A stretch of DNA of 14,150 bases from an uncultured Bacilli bacterium (GTDB taxonomy: Bacteria > Bacillota_I > Bacilli_A > RF39 > UBA660). A model generated the notes under the pieces. It made no database searches. It was not told the DNA's origin and worked only from the letters and a program-made list of their open reading frames with translations. Location of the stretch: contig CAJTKV010000046.1 of NCBI GenBank assembly GCA_910577075.1, positions 1 to 14,150 on the forward strand, read 5' to 3'. This document shows, piece after piece, positions 1 through 6,086 of this stretch (positions are counted from its first letter, which is position 1; each line of letters opens with the position of its first letter). The position numbers and the translations under genes are program-made.

Positions 1-1
1 T

Positions 2-250
2 TTAGAAGATGATTTTAGTCAGGGCAATTGCAAAGAAAATGACTGGTTATTTGATTCAAATAATCATCAAAGAACCATTTCTCCTTCAACAAGCCGAAGT
101 AATGCAGTTCTAGTCATTAATTTAAACGGAAATATTAGCGCTAATGATGCATATAGTATTCGCTCAATTCGTCCAGTTGTCTATTTAAATACCAATGTTA
201 AAATAATTGCTGGGGAAGGAACAAGCACTGAACCATATGTTTTGGAATAA
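2..250 (+). CDS. C-terminal end of a surface-type protein (partial, 5' end outside window)
   Basis: An open frame enters from the left edge and stops with TAA at 248-250, giving 82 visible residues. The segment is rich in Asn, Ser and Thr. Its last part reads SIRPVVYLNTNVKIIAG, then EGTSTEPYVLE. A closing block of the type RPVVYL..NVKI..G.GTS..PYVL is one I associate with the C-termini of large exported or pilin-like proteins in gut Bacilli. That family link is from memory and only moderately secure. No start, signal peptide or anchor can be seen here. An intrinsic terminator follows 11 bases after the stop, so this is the end of its transcription unit. The function is unknown. Confidence 0.7.
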   Translation, partial: LEDDFSQGNCKENDWLFDSNNHQRTISPSTSRSNAVLVINLNGNISANDAYSIRSIRPVVYLNTNVKIIAGEGTSTEPYVLE

Positions 251-260
251 TACAGCAAAT

Positions 261-292
261 AAAAAAGCCACATCTTTTGATGTGGTATTTTT
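261..292. terminator. Bidirectional intrinsic terminator
   Basis: CCACATC (268-274) pairs with GATGTGG (279-285) around a TTTT loop. An A run (261-266) lies on the left and a T run (287-293) on the right, so the hairpin can end transcription from both the plus-strand gene on its left and the minus-strand gene on its right. Confidence 0.85.
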
Positions 293-295
293 TAT

Positions 296-478
296 TTAAT
301 CATTATTGTAGCCAGTCCATCCGGCACCAATAATAATTACAAGTAAGATAAATAAGACAATCCATAGAGCAGCACCCCATGAATATCCACCAGTTGTGTA
401 ACCAGCGAATCCAGGATTTTGCATACAACATGGATTTTGTTGCATTCCATAGCTGTTATTATATCCGTAATAATACAT
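296..478 (-). CDS. Small YjcZ-like single-helix membrane protein
   Basis: A 60-residue protein. Residues 1-34 are rich in Tyr, Gly, Asn and Gln with a Cys pair at 17-18. Residues 35-52 form one hydrophobic helix (WGAALWIVLFILLVIIIG), followed by a short polar end. The helix resembles the tiny YjcZ/YhfA-type membrane proteins of Bacillus (a GFALIVVLFILLVIVG-like core), which are often linked to spores. That resemblance is by motif recall only, and nothing in the window shows sporulation. The start is well supported: an AAAGGAGG-type ribosome site (minus strand, about 485-493) sits just upstream of the ATG at 476-478. It is transcribed divergently from ruvA and convergently with the upstream gene, sharing its terminator. 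I saw no convincing sigma-A promoter for it. Confidence 0.75.
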   Translation of the reverse strand: MYYYGYNNSYGMQQNPCCMQNPGFAGYTTGGYSWGAALWIVLFILLVIIIGAGWTGYNND

Positions 479-530
479 ATATATACCTCCTTTATCTAAT
501 ATAGTTTATTAATATAGTTATATTTTTGAC

Positions 531-566
531 ATTACATTTTTTTGATTTACGTAAAAAAGATGTAAT
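531..566. promoter_or_regulatory. Long inverted repeat in the divergent promoter region (possible operator)
   Basis: ATTACATTTTTTT (531-543) pairs with the complementary arm ending at 566, with one wobble pair at 538/559. The centre is the perfect palindrome TTTACGTAAA (546-555). The repeat lies between the YjcZ-like gene and ruvA and covers the place where the ruvA -35 element would be, as expected for an operator. It has almost no GC pairs and no gene reads into it, so a terminator is unlikely. The regulator is unknown. Confidence 0.45.
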
Positions 567-580
567 AAAAAACAAATGTA

Positions 581-589
581 TGATATAAT
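581..589 (+). promoter_or_regulatory. Extended -10 promoter of ruvA operon
   Basis: TGATATAAT is a perfect extended -10 element (TGn plus TATAAT at 584-589), 20 bases upstream of the ruvA ATG. No good -35 lies 17 bases upstream (TGTAAT at 561-566), which fits reliance on the extended -10. Confidence 0.7.
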
Positions 590-609
590 TTGTTTAGGAT
601 GGTGATAGA

Positions 610-1161
610 ATGTATAATTACATTATAGGAAGCATTGCATCAAATACATCTAATGCCGTTGTTATTGATAATAATGGAATAGGCTACAATGTCTTTGTTG
701 CTAATCCTTATGCCTTTGAAATAGGGAAAGAATATAAAATTTATTTGTATAACCATATAAGGGAAGATGAGCATTCATTATATGGCTTTAAAACTGAAGA
801 GGAAAAAGAATTGTTTTTGAGATTAATTAATGTTAAGGGGTTAGGGCCTAAGGTTGCTATGCCGATGTTTGCAACGGGAAGTGTAAATGGGATAGTTGAT
901 GCCATTGATCGTGAGAATGTCGTTTACTTAACGAAATTTCCTAAAGTAGGAGATAAATTAGCTAGACAAATTATTTTGGATTTGAAGGGAAAACTTACGC
1001 CAACAGAAACTGCTACAGGAGAATCTAATGAATTAGTAGCTGTATTGGAGAGTTTAGGATATAAAACACCAGATATTAAAAAAGTCTTACCACACATTAA
1101 TTATTCGGATACGATTGAAAATCAAATAAAAGAAGCACTTAAACTAATGTTAAGAGGATAA
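610..1161 (+). CDS. ruvA: Holliday junction branch migration protein RuvA
   Basis: RuvA binds four-way Holliday junctions and loads the RuvB motor for branch migration in recombinational repair. At 183 residues it is slightly shorter than the usual 190-205. Domain I (about 1-62) is the OB fold and ends with REDEHSLYGF (51-60), which carries the acidic pin residues E52 and D53. Domain II holds two helix-hairpin-helix motifs: INVKGLGPKVA (73-83), which is canonical, and FPKVGDKLARQ (110-120), in which the usual PGIGKKTAER is altered but recognisable. A short linker (about 131-139) leads to the RuvB-binding domain III (140-183). A GGTGATAG-type ribosome site precedes the ATG. The next gene starts two bases after the stop, so ruvA heads an operon. 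Confidence 0.95.
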   Translation: MYNYIIGSIASNTSNAVVIDNNGIGYNVFVANPYAFEIGKEYKIYLYNHIREDEHSLYGFKTEEEKELFLRLINVKGLGPKVAMPMFATGSVNGIVDAIDRENVVYLTKFPKVGDKLARQIILDLKGKLTPTETATGESNELVAVLESLGYKTPDIKKVLPHINYSDTIENQIKEALKLMLRG

Positions 1162-1163
1162 CT

Positions 1164-1691
1164 ATGCGTATTGGTATAGATATCGATGATACGATTACAA
1201 ATTCACATGACTATGTCATATATTTGAAGAAAAAATATTTACCTCAATATGATTCGACAAAGTTATTGCCCGATGATGTCTTTAGGGAATTTATCAATAA
1301 ATATGATTCGTTAATTCATAAAAATGCGCCACTTAAAGAGGGCGTGGTAGAAGCTATAACTTATCTTAAAAAGGCGGGACATACAATATATGTTATGAGT
1401 GCTCGTGGCAATTATTCTAAAACTTCATATGAAGATTCACGAGATTATCTTTTACGACATAATATTCCCTACGATAAGTTAATTTGCAATGTAGGAACGA
1501 AAGTAGAGGCTGTAAAACGCGAAAAAATCGATTTGTTTATCGATGATAATGCTCAAGTGTGTAATAATTTAAGGGATAACAACATCAATGTGATAAAAAT
1601 GAAACGTCATGATGATAAAGAAAATGACCTATTAACATGTGCTAATTGGGAAGAAATAATAAAATGTATAAAGGAGAACTTTAATGGATAG
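1164..1691 (+). CDS. HAD-superfamily nucleotidase-like protein (YqfW/NT5C type)
   Basis: A 175-residue soluble protein of the haloacid dehalogenase fold. Motif I is DIDDT (6-10), with D6 as the likely nucleophile and D8 as the acid/base. Motif II is VMSAR (77-81), with S79 binding phosphate. A motif III lysine is K113 or K118. Motif IV is IDDN (126-129), with D127 and D128 for magnesium. The arrangement resembles the small 5'(3')-nucleotidase and YqfW group. The natural substrate cannot be told from sequence; a deoxynucleotide phosphatase role is an inference. It lies between ruvA and ruvB, two bases after the ruvA stop, and overlaps the ruvB start by eight bases. It is therefore translationally coupled, which is unusual for a pair that is normally adjacent. 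Confidence 0.8.
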   Translation: MRIGIDIDDTITNSHDYVIYLKKKYLPQYDSTKLLPDDVFREFINKYDSLIHKNAPLKEGVVEAITYLKKAGHTIYVMSARGNYSKTSYEDSRDYLLRHNIPYDKLICNVGTKVEAVKREKIDLFIDDNAQVCNNLRDNNINVIKMKRHDDKENDLLTCANWEEIIKCIKENFNG

Positions 1692-2682
1692 AATAATAAC
1701 AAATGAAATCAAAGATGAAGATATAATAGATGATTCTATAAGACCTCAATCTTTAAATGAATATGTTGGACAAAATGAAGTAAAGGAAAATATTCGCGTA
1801 TTTATTGAGGCCGCTAAAATGCGCAATGAGCCCTTAGATCATGTCTTGTTATATGGTCCTCCAGGTTTAGGTAAAACAACTCTTGCACATATTATTGCCA
1901 ATGAATTAGGAACGAATTTACGAACGAGTTCTGGTCCAGCAATTGAAAAAAGTGGAGATTTAGCAGCTGTTTTATCCAATCTTGAACCGGGTGATGTCTT
2001 GTTCATCGATGAAATTCATCGCATGCCCAAATTTATTGAAGAAATACTTTATCCAGCTATGGAAGATTTTGAGTTGGATATTGTCGTAGGTAGCGAGGGA
2101 TCTAGTCGCAGTATCAAAATAGATTTGCCGCCCTTTACGCTCGTTGGTGCAACAACTAGAGCGGGAGATATATCTAGTCCTCTAAGAGATCGCTTTGGCA
2201 TTGTCTCGAAATTAAATTATTATTCAGAGGATGAATTAAAGGGGATTATTAAAAGAACTAGCAAGGTTTTGAATATGGAAATCACGGATGAGGCGGCGAT
2301 AGAATTAGCTAAGCGCAGTCGCAAGACACCAAGAATTGCCAATCGTCTATTCAAGCGCGTTCGCGATTTTGCTGCGGTAATTGGCGATGGAATAATTGAT
2401 TTTGACATAACAAATGAGGCATTGACACGCTTAAAGGTTGATAAATATGGTTTGGATCAAATTGATATCGAATACTTGACGACTCTCATTGGCAAATTTA
2501 ATGGGGGACCTGTTGGAGTGGAAACTATAGCATCAGCTATTGGAGAAGAAGTATCAACTTTAGAAGATGTCGTTGAACCATATTTAATGCAAGAGGGATT
2601 TATTAAACGCACCCAAAGAGGAAGAATGGCAACAGATAAAGCCTATGAACATCTTGGCTGTGGAGAAAATCAACTTTTCTAA
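1684..2682 (+). CDS. ruvB: Holliday junction branch migration ATPase RuvB
   Basis: RuvB is the AAA+ hexameric motor that pumps DNA through RuvA-bound Holliday junctions. The 332 residues are full length. Visible elements are Walker A GPPGLGKTT (58-66), Walker B LFIDEIHR (106-113), sensor 1 GATTRAG (155-161), the arginine-finger segment SPLRDRFG (165-172, probably R170), sensor 2 SRKTPRIANRL (212-222), and a C-terminal winged helix with GPVGVETIA (275-283) and EPYLMQEGFI (298-307). Sensor 2 has K where most RuvB proteins have G. A strong AAGGAG site (1671-1676) sits eight bases before the ATG, inside the end of the preceding gene. No terminator is visible after it. Confidence 0.97.
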   Translation: MDRIITNEIKDEDIIDDSIRPQSLNEYVGQNEVKENIRVFIEAAKMRNEPLDHVLLYGPPGLGKTTLAHIIANELGTNLRTSSGPAIEKSGDLAAVLSNLEPGDVLFIDEIHRMPKFIEEILYPAMEDFELDIVVGSEGSSRSIKIDLPPFTLVGATTRAGDISSPLRDRFGIVSKLNYYSEDELKGIIKRTSKVLNMEITDEAAIELAKRSRKTPRIANRLFKRVRDFAAVIGDGIIDFDITNEALTRLKVDKYGLDQIDIEYLTTLIGKFNGGPVGVETIASAIGEEVSTLEDVVEPYLMQEGFIKRTQRGRMATDKAYEHLGCGENQLF

Positions 2683-2728
2683 TGATAGTAAAGTAGCTTC
2701 AATAATTATAGCGTTTTTTCAATATTTT

Positions 2729-2737
2729 TGGTATGAT
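2729..2737 (+). promoter_or_regulatory. Extended -10 promoter of the HD-GYP-like gene
   Basis: TGGTATGAT matches an extended -10 element (TGn plus TATGAT). A start of transcription near 2744 would leave the AGGAGG-like site at 2747-2753 in the transcript. It also makes the upstream ATG at 2733 impossible as a start. The -35 region is weak. Confidence 0.5.
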
Positions 2738-2759
2738 GATAATATACGGAGGTTATGCT

Positions 2760-3887
2760 ATGGAATGGGATACTGAATATTTAATACCAGGGATGGTTTT
2801 AAAAGATGACTTAATGCAGGAAAATGGAATTGATACTGCACCATTAATGCCGGCAGGGAAAGTTATTACTGTTGAAGACATAGTTCGTTTAAAACGTCAT
2901 AGAATAGAAAAAATAGTAATTGAAGAATATAATGAGACTTTTTTTGATTTGTTTCGCGATTTTGCTGCAGCAACTATTAAAACATATAGTGTCTCTAGCA
3001 TTAGTAATGTTGCCAAAATTTATGAGTATATTGTAAATAGAACTCGCGATTTTAAATTTGATATGACTAAGTATTTAGATGATGAAAAGGGTTCAAATTC
3101 CATTACTCAACATGATGCAAGGGTCGCTTCAATGGCGGTTGCTTTAGCGACTAAACATAACAATACAGTTCCCGCTGATGAGCAAATTGATATTCGCGAA
3201 ATGGCCGAGGCAGCTTTATTAAAAGATATTGGAATGAGAGCAAGCAATGCAGGCATTTTAAATAAGATAAAAAACACATATTCACCGGTATTGGCAAGGT
3301 ATAAAGAAATTTATCCTAATATACCAAATGACATATTTGATAATTATAATTCTAAATTTCGTCCTTTTTATAGCTATCTGATTTTAAAAGGAAGCAAGTT
3401 AAGCAATACGCAAATAACTTCTATTCTTTTGCATAACGAAAAAGAAGTAGGAAAGAGTGGACCTTTAGGAATAGAAATGGGCAAGCAGGATTCAAAACTT
3501 CAAAGTGTTAAGATGGCGAAAATACTAAAAATATGTCAAGCCTATGATCTTCTTTTACAACGTGCTAAGGAGGAAAATCCGGAACAACCTTTTGGAAATA
3601 TCAATGGAGTATTGGATAAAATGGTAGCATCGGGGCTATTAGATCCTTATTGGAAAAAGATGTTATCTCTAATCGTGCCGCTATACCCATTGGGAGAAAA
3701 GGTCGAATTAAGTGATGGAACAGTAGGTGTCGTATCCAAGTATAATGAATTTGATATGTCAAAGCCATATATAAGTGATTTAAATGGCAATGAAGTAGAT
3801 ATGCGTAAAGAACAATTAGTCATTGTAGGACTATGTTGTGAACCAAAAATGGGATCTATTGGCAGATCAATGAGTGCGGGAGCTTAA
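2760..3887 (+). CDS. HD-GYP-like domain protein with degenerate catalytic motifs
   Basis: A 375-residue protein. The N-terminal part (YLIPGMVLKDDL at 7-18, then LMPAGKVIT..DIVRLKRHRIEKIVI) is the small domain that often precedes HD-GYP c-di-GMP phosphodiesterases. The HD-GYP region follows: QHDARVASMAVALA (117-130), AALLKDIGM (151-159), ILNKIK (166-171), LLHNEKEVGKSGPLG (223-237), QAYDLL (260-265), then LYPLGEKVELSDG (308-320), as at the end of such domains. Key residues are missing: the HD pair is K155-D156 in place of His-Asp, and the GYP segment reads SGPLG. Catalysis is therefore doubtful; a binding or scaffold role is possible. ATG 2760 is preferred over 2733 because ACGGAGG (2747-2753) fits it and a promoter overlaps the earlier ATG. 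It lies between ruvB and queA with its own promoter and terminator. Confidence 0.75.
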   Translation: MEWDTEYLIPGMVLKDDLMQENGIDTAPLMPAGKVITVEDIVRLKRHRIEKIVIEEYNETFFDLFRDFAAATIKTYSVSSISNVAKIYEYIVNRTRDFKFDMTKYLDDEKGSNSITQHDARVASMAVALATKHNNTVPADEQIDIREMAEAALLKDIGMRASNAGILNKIKNTYSPVLARYKEIYPNIPNDIFDNYNSKFRPFYSYLILKGSKLSNTQITSILLHNEKEVGKSGPLGIEMGKQDSKLQSVKMAKILKICQAYDLLLQRAKEENPEQPFGNINGVLDKMVASGLLDPYWKKMLSLIVPLYPLGEKVELSDGTVGVVSKYNEFDMSKPYISDLNGNEVDMRKEQLVIVGLCCEPKMGSIGRSMSAGA

Positions 3888-3912
3888 AAGATGAGTTAAT
3901 CATCTTTTTTTT
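3886..3912 (+). terminator. Intrinsic terminator after the HD-GYP-like gene
   Basis: AAAAGATGA (3886-3894) pairs with TCATCTTTT (3900-3908) around a five-base loop and is followed by T's to 3912. The stop codon (3885-3887) overlaps the base of the stem. Confidence 0.8.
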
Positions 3913-3927
3913 TAGGCTATTTAATAG

Positions 3928-3933
3928 TATACT
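3928..3933 (+). promoter_or_regulatory. Possible -10 element for queA
   Basis: TATACT lies 21 bases upstream of the queA ATG, downstream of the preceding terminator, so a promoter is needed here. The -35 position falls in the terminator T run and is not convincing. No preQ1 riboswitch-like sequence is visible. Confidence 0.35.
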
Positions 3934-3954
3934 TATAGACGAAGGAGTGATTCT

Positions 3955-5001
3955 ATGCAAACTAAGGATTTTGATTATGAATTACCAGAAGAGTTAATTG
4001 CCCAAACTCCGCTTAAGGATCGTGCGTCATCTCGTCTGCTTGTTTTGGATAAGGATACGGGGGCTATTACGCATGATAGTTTTTCTAATATTATAAATTA
4101 TTTGGAAAAGGGCGATGTCTTAGTTTTAAATGATACAAAGGTTATACCAGCGAGATTGATTGGTACCAAAGAGGAAACGGGAGCAGTTATAGAACTGTTA
4201 TTACTTCAGGATTTGGGTAATGATATTTGGGAGTGCCTATCTAAACCTGCTAAGCGTTTACATATTGGTACGATTATTACTTTTGGCGACTCATTATTAC
4301 AAGCAGAGGTAGTAGAAAAATTCGATGAGGGATTATGTCATGTCAAAATGCGATATAATGGTATTTTACTAGAAATTTTAGAAAAATTGGGGACTATGCC
4401 TCTTCCTCCGTATATTCATGAAAAATTAGAAGATCAAAGTCGCTATCAAACGGTATATGCTAAGAATATTGGTTCGGCAGCGGCTCCTACAGCAGGGTTA
4501 CACTTTACTTTAGAACTTCTTAAGAAAATAGAGGATAAGGGAATTATTGTTACTTATGTAACCCTCCATGTTGGCTTGGGGACATTTAGACCAGTGGAGG
4601 TTGAAAATATTACGGATCATCACATGCATAGTGAATACTATAAAATGAGTGCGGAGACAGCGGATATTTTAAATCAAGCTAAGGAAAAGAAAAATCGCAT
4701 TATTGCCGTAGGAACGACAAGTACGAGAGTTTTAGAGACTGTAGCAAGTAATAATAACGGCAAATTTAAAGAGTGTAGTGGGGAAACTAATATATTTATC
4801 TATCCGGGATATACTTTTCAGGGAATTGATGGTCTAATAACCAATTTTCATTTACCAAAATCGACGCTTTTAATGCTCGTATCAACTTTAGCAAGCAAAG
4901 AGTTTATCATGTCTGCATACAAAGAAGCCGTAAGAGAAAGGTATCGTTTCTTTTCGTTTGGCGATGCTATGTTTATTAATACTAATAAAAAGAGAAGTTA
5001 A
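3955..5001 (+). CDS. queA: S-adenosylmethionine:tRNA ribosyltransferase-isomerase QueA
   Basis: QueA transfers and rearranges the ribosyl part of S-adenosylmethionine onto preQ1-modified tRNA, making epoxyqueuosine at position 34. The 348 residues are full length. Signature blocks are YELPEELIAQTPL (8-20), GDVLVLNDTKVIPARL (53-68), YAKNIGSAAAPTAGLHFT (168-185), LHVGLGTFRPV (204-214), HSEYYKM (225-231), AVGTTSTRVLE (251-261), NFHLPKSTLLMLV (297-309) and FSFGDAM (334-340). An AAGGAG site (3942-3947) sits seven bases before the ATG. Its stop lies at the tip of the left arm of a long hairpin shared with the convergent gene. Its pathway partner tgt is about 1.1 kb downstream, with an opposite-strand gene in between. 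Confidence 0.97.
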   Translation: MQTKDFDYELPEELIAQTPLKDRASSRLLVLDKDTGAITHDSFSNIINYLEKGDVLVLNDTKVIPARLIGTKEETGAVIELLLLQDLGNDIWECLSKPAKRLHIGTIITFGDSLLQAEVVEKFDEGLCHVKMRYNGILLEILEKLGTMPLPPYIHEKLEDQSRYQTVYAKNIGSAAAPTAGLHFTLELLKKIEDKGIIVTYVTLHVGLGTFRPVEVENITDHHMHSEYYKMSAETADILNQAKEKKNRIIAVGTTSTRVLETVASNNNGKFKECSGETNIFIYPGYTFQGIDGLITNFHLPKSTLLMLVSTLASKEFIMSAYKEAVRERYRFFSFGDAMFINTNKKRS

Positions 5002-5025
5002 TCATATTTTGTTAACTTCTCTTTT
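4988..5025. terminator. Bidirectional terminator between queA and the convergent gene
   Basis: A perfect 14-base stem: AAAAGAGAAGTTAA (4988-5001) pairs with TTAACTTCTCTTTT (5012-5025) around a ten-base loop. A and T runs at the stem ends let it work in both directions. The left arm carries the queA stop codon and the loop carries the stop of the minus-strand gene, so both coding ends are built into the hairpin. Confidence 0.85.
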
Positions 5026-5925
5026 CTCCCAAGGAATATAATCGGGAACAAATTTCTCTTGATAGATTTTTTCAAGGTATAATAATTTTGGGTTGTAAAA
5101 GCCCATTTTCCTTAGTGCTAGCTTTTTTATTTCTGACCAATTAGCCTCTTCATTATAAATATCTAATAATTTTAAATCTTTATCAATTACTAAAATAAAA
5201 AATATAATGATTTCATCAAGAGAATTTAAGCCTAGAATTTCTGGTTGAAACAACAATTGATATGATAGAGTATTGAGATTAACTTCATATTGGCCTAGAT
5301 ATTCTTCGGCTTTTAAACATAAAATATTATTTGTTTCTTGAGAGATGTTAAAAAATTTATTTGAGTTTTCGAACCTTTTGGCAAAAATATTAAAATAGGC
5401 ATGATTGACATTGGTCAATAGTTCATCGTGACATCTTATTTTTTTGAAGTATTTTGCTTCATAGTTTAACATTTGAACATCATAGAATTCGACTTTTGAT
5501 CGTATTTTAGATTCAATGGCGCCATTTTGACGTTTAAAAAGATGTTCTAATTCAAATCTTTTTGCTAAATTTTCTTCAGCTGCTATTTGTGATTTTAGAA
5601 TAACGGGATATTCAAGATAGGCTTTATAAAGTGTAAGATTAGGATCAACAGCTTCAATTAAAAAGACAATTTTAGCATCATAGTTAGGTAAATCATTATT
5701 GGTATTGGTGGAACCTAAATATTGCAAAGCAGCTAGATATTTTTCAAATTCTCTACTTAGATAGGGATGATGTGGTAGACAAGAGAATAAGGTAGCATCA
5801 GTCTGTTTTACTAATTCTTTAATTCTCTTTAATTCGGCATTATCAATGTTTTCAAAGTTATTAAATTTGGTATCATTAGCATATAATCTTTTTCTAGCAA
5901 TTTCAATTTGACTAGCAAGTATCAC
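5002..5925 (-). CDS. Hypothetical helical protein, unrecognised, inserted between queA and tgt
   Basis: A protein of 307 residues from GTG 5925, or 316 from ATG 5952. I recognise no domain, signal peptide or membrane helix; the composition suggests a soluble, mostly helical protein rich in Leu, Ile, Glu, Lys and Asn. A hydrophobic stretch near LDEIIIFFILVI in the last third looks too short and too flanked by charge to call a membrane segment. The GTG start is preferred because TTGATT-17-TATAAT lies directly against the upstream ATG, which would then fall at or before the transcription start. AAAGGGG sits nine bases before the GTG. The stop is TGA, followed by the shared terminator, so TGA is not tryptophan here. 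It stands alone on its strand in an otherwise co-directional cluster, which suggests insertion. Confidence 0.75.
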   Translation of the reverse strand: MILASQIEIARKRLYANDTKFNNFENIDNAELKRIKELVKQTDATLFSCLPHHPYLSREFEKYLAALQYLGSTNTNNDLPNYDAKIVFLIEAVDPNLTLYKAYLEYPVILKSQIAAEENLAKRFELEHLFKRQNGAIESKIRSKVEFYDVQMLNYEAKYFKKIRCHDELLTNVNHAYFNIFAKRFENSNKFFNISQETNNILCLKAEEYLGQYEVNLNTLSYQLLFQPEILGLNSLDEIIIFFILVIDKDLKLLDIYNEEANWSEIKKLALRKMGFYNPKLLYLEKIYQEKFVPDYIPWEKREVNKI

Positions 5926-5952
5926 TTTAATCAGCCCCTTTAAACTTGTCAT

Positions 5953-5981
5953 ATTATACTAATAATAGAGATTAAAATCAA
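5953..5981 (-). promoter_or_regulatory. Promoter of the minus-strand hypothetical gene
   Basis: On the minus strand, TTGATT (5976-5981) and TATAAT (5953-5958) are separated by exactly 17 bases. The -10 element abuts the upstream ATG (5950-5952), which argues for translation from the GTG at 5925. Confidence 0.7.
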
Positions 5982-5985
5982 GGGG

Positions 5986-6015
5986 AATATGTGAATCAGT
6001 TGACTTGCACATATT
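5986..6015. promoter_or_regulatory. Inverted repeat upstream of the minus-strand gene promoter (possible operator)
   Basis: AATATGTG (5986-5993) and CACATATT (6008-6015) form perfect eight-base arms around a 14-base spacer. The repeat lies four bases beyond the -35 element of the minus-strand gene and 23 bases upstream of the tgt -35, so it could bind a regulator of either gene. Terminator function is unlikely because no gene reads into it. Confidence 0.35.
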
Positions 6016-6038
6016 ATTAATTTTTTTATTTATTGTAA

Positions 6039-6067
6039 TTCAAAAATGGTGATCACTATGGTATAAT
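6039..6067 (+). promoter_or_regulatory. Promoter of tgt
   Basis: TTCAAA (6039-6044), a 17-base spacer and TATAAT (6062-6067) preceded by TGG form an extended -10 promoter. The spacer contains an eight-base palindrome, GTGATCAC (6049-6056). A start near 6074 leaves a very short leader with AGAGG before the ATG. Confidence 0.7.
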
Positions 6068-6086
6068 TTTATTAGAGGTTGATTTT

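Noticed and set aside
2220..2408. Minus-strand open frame inside ruvB
   Set aside because: It lies wholly within a conserved gene and has no ribosome site or recognisable product.
2360..2968. Shared 16-mer TTCGCGATTTTGCTGC in ruvB (2360-2375) and the HD-GYP-like gene (2953-2968)
   Set aside because: Both copies encode RDFAA in the same frame with unrelated flanks; chance codon agreement is the simplest reading.
5002..5004. TGA read as tryptophan (Mycoplasma code)
   Set aside because: TGA ends the minus-strand gene inside a terminator loop, and tryptophan positions in the conserved genes use TGG.
3910..6086. preQ1 riboswitch before queA or tgt
   Set aside because: The leaders are only about 10-25 bases long and lack the expected aptamer sequence.
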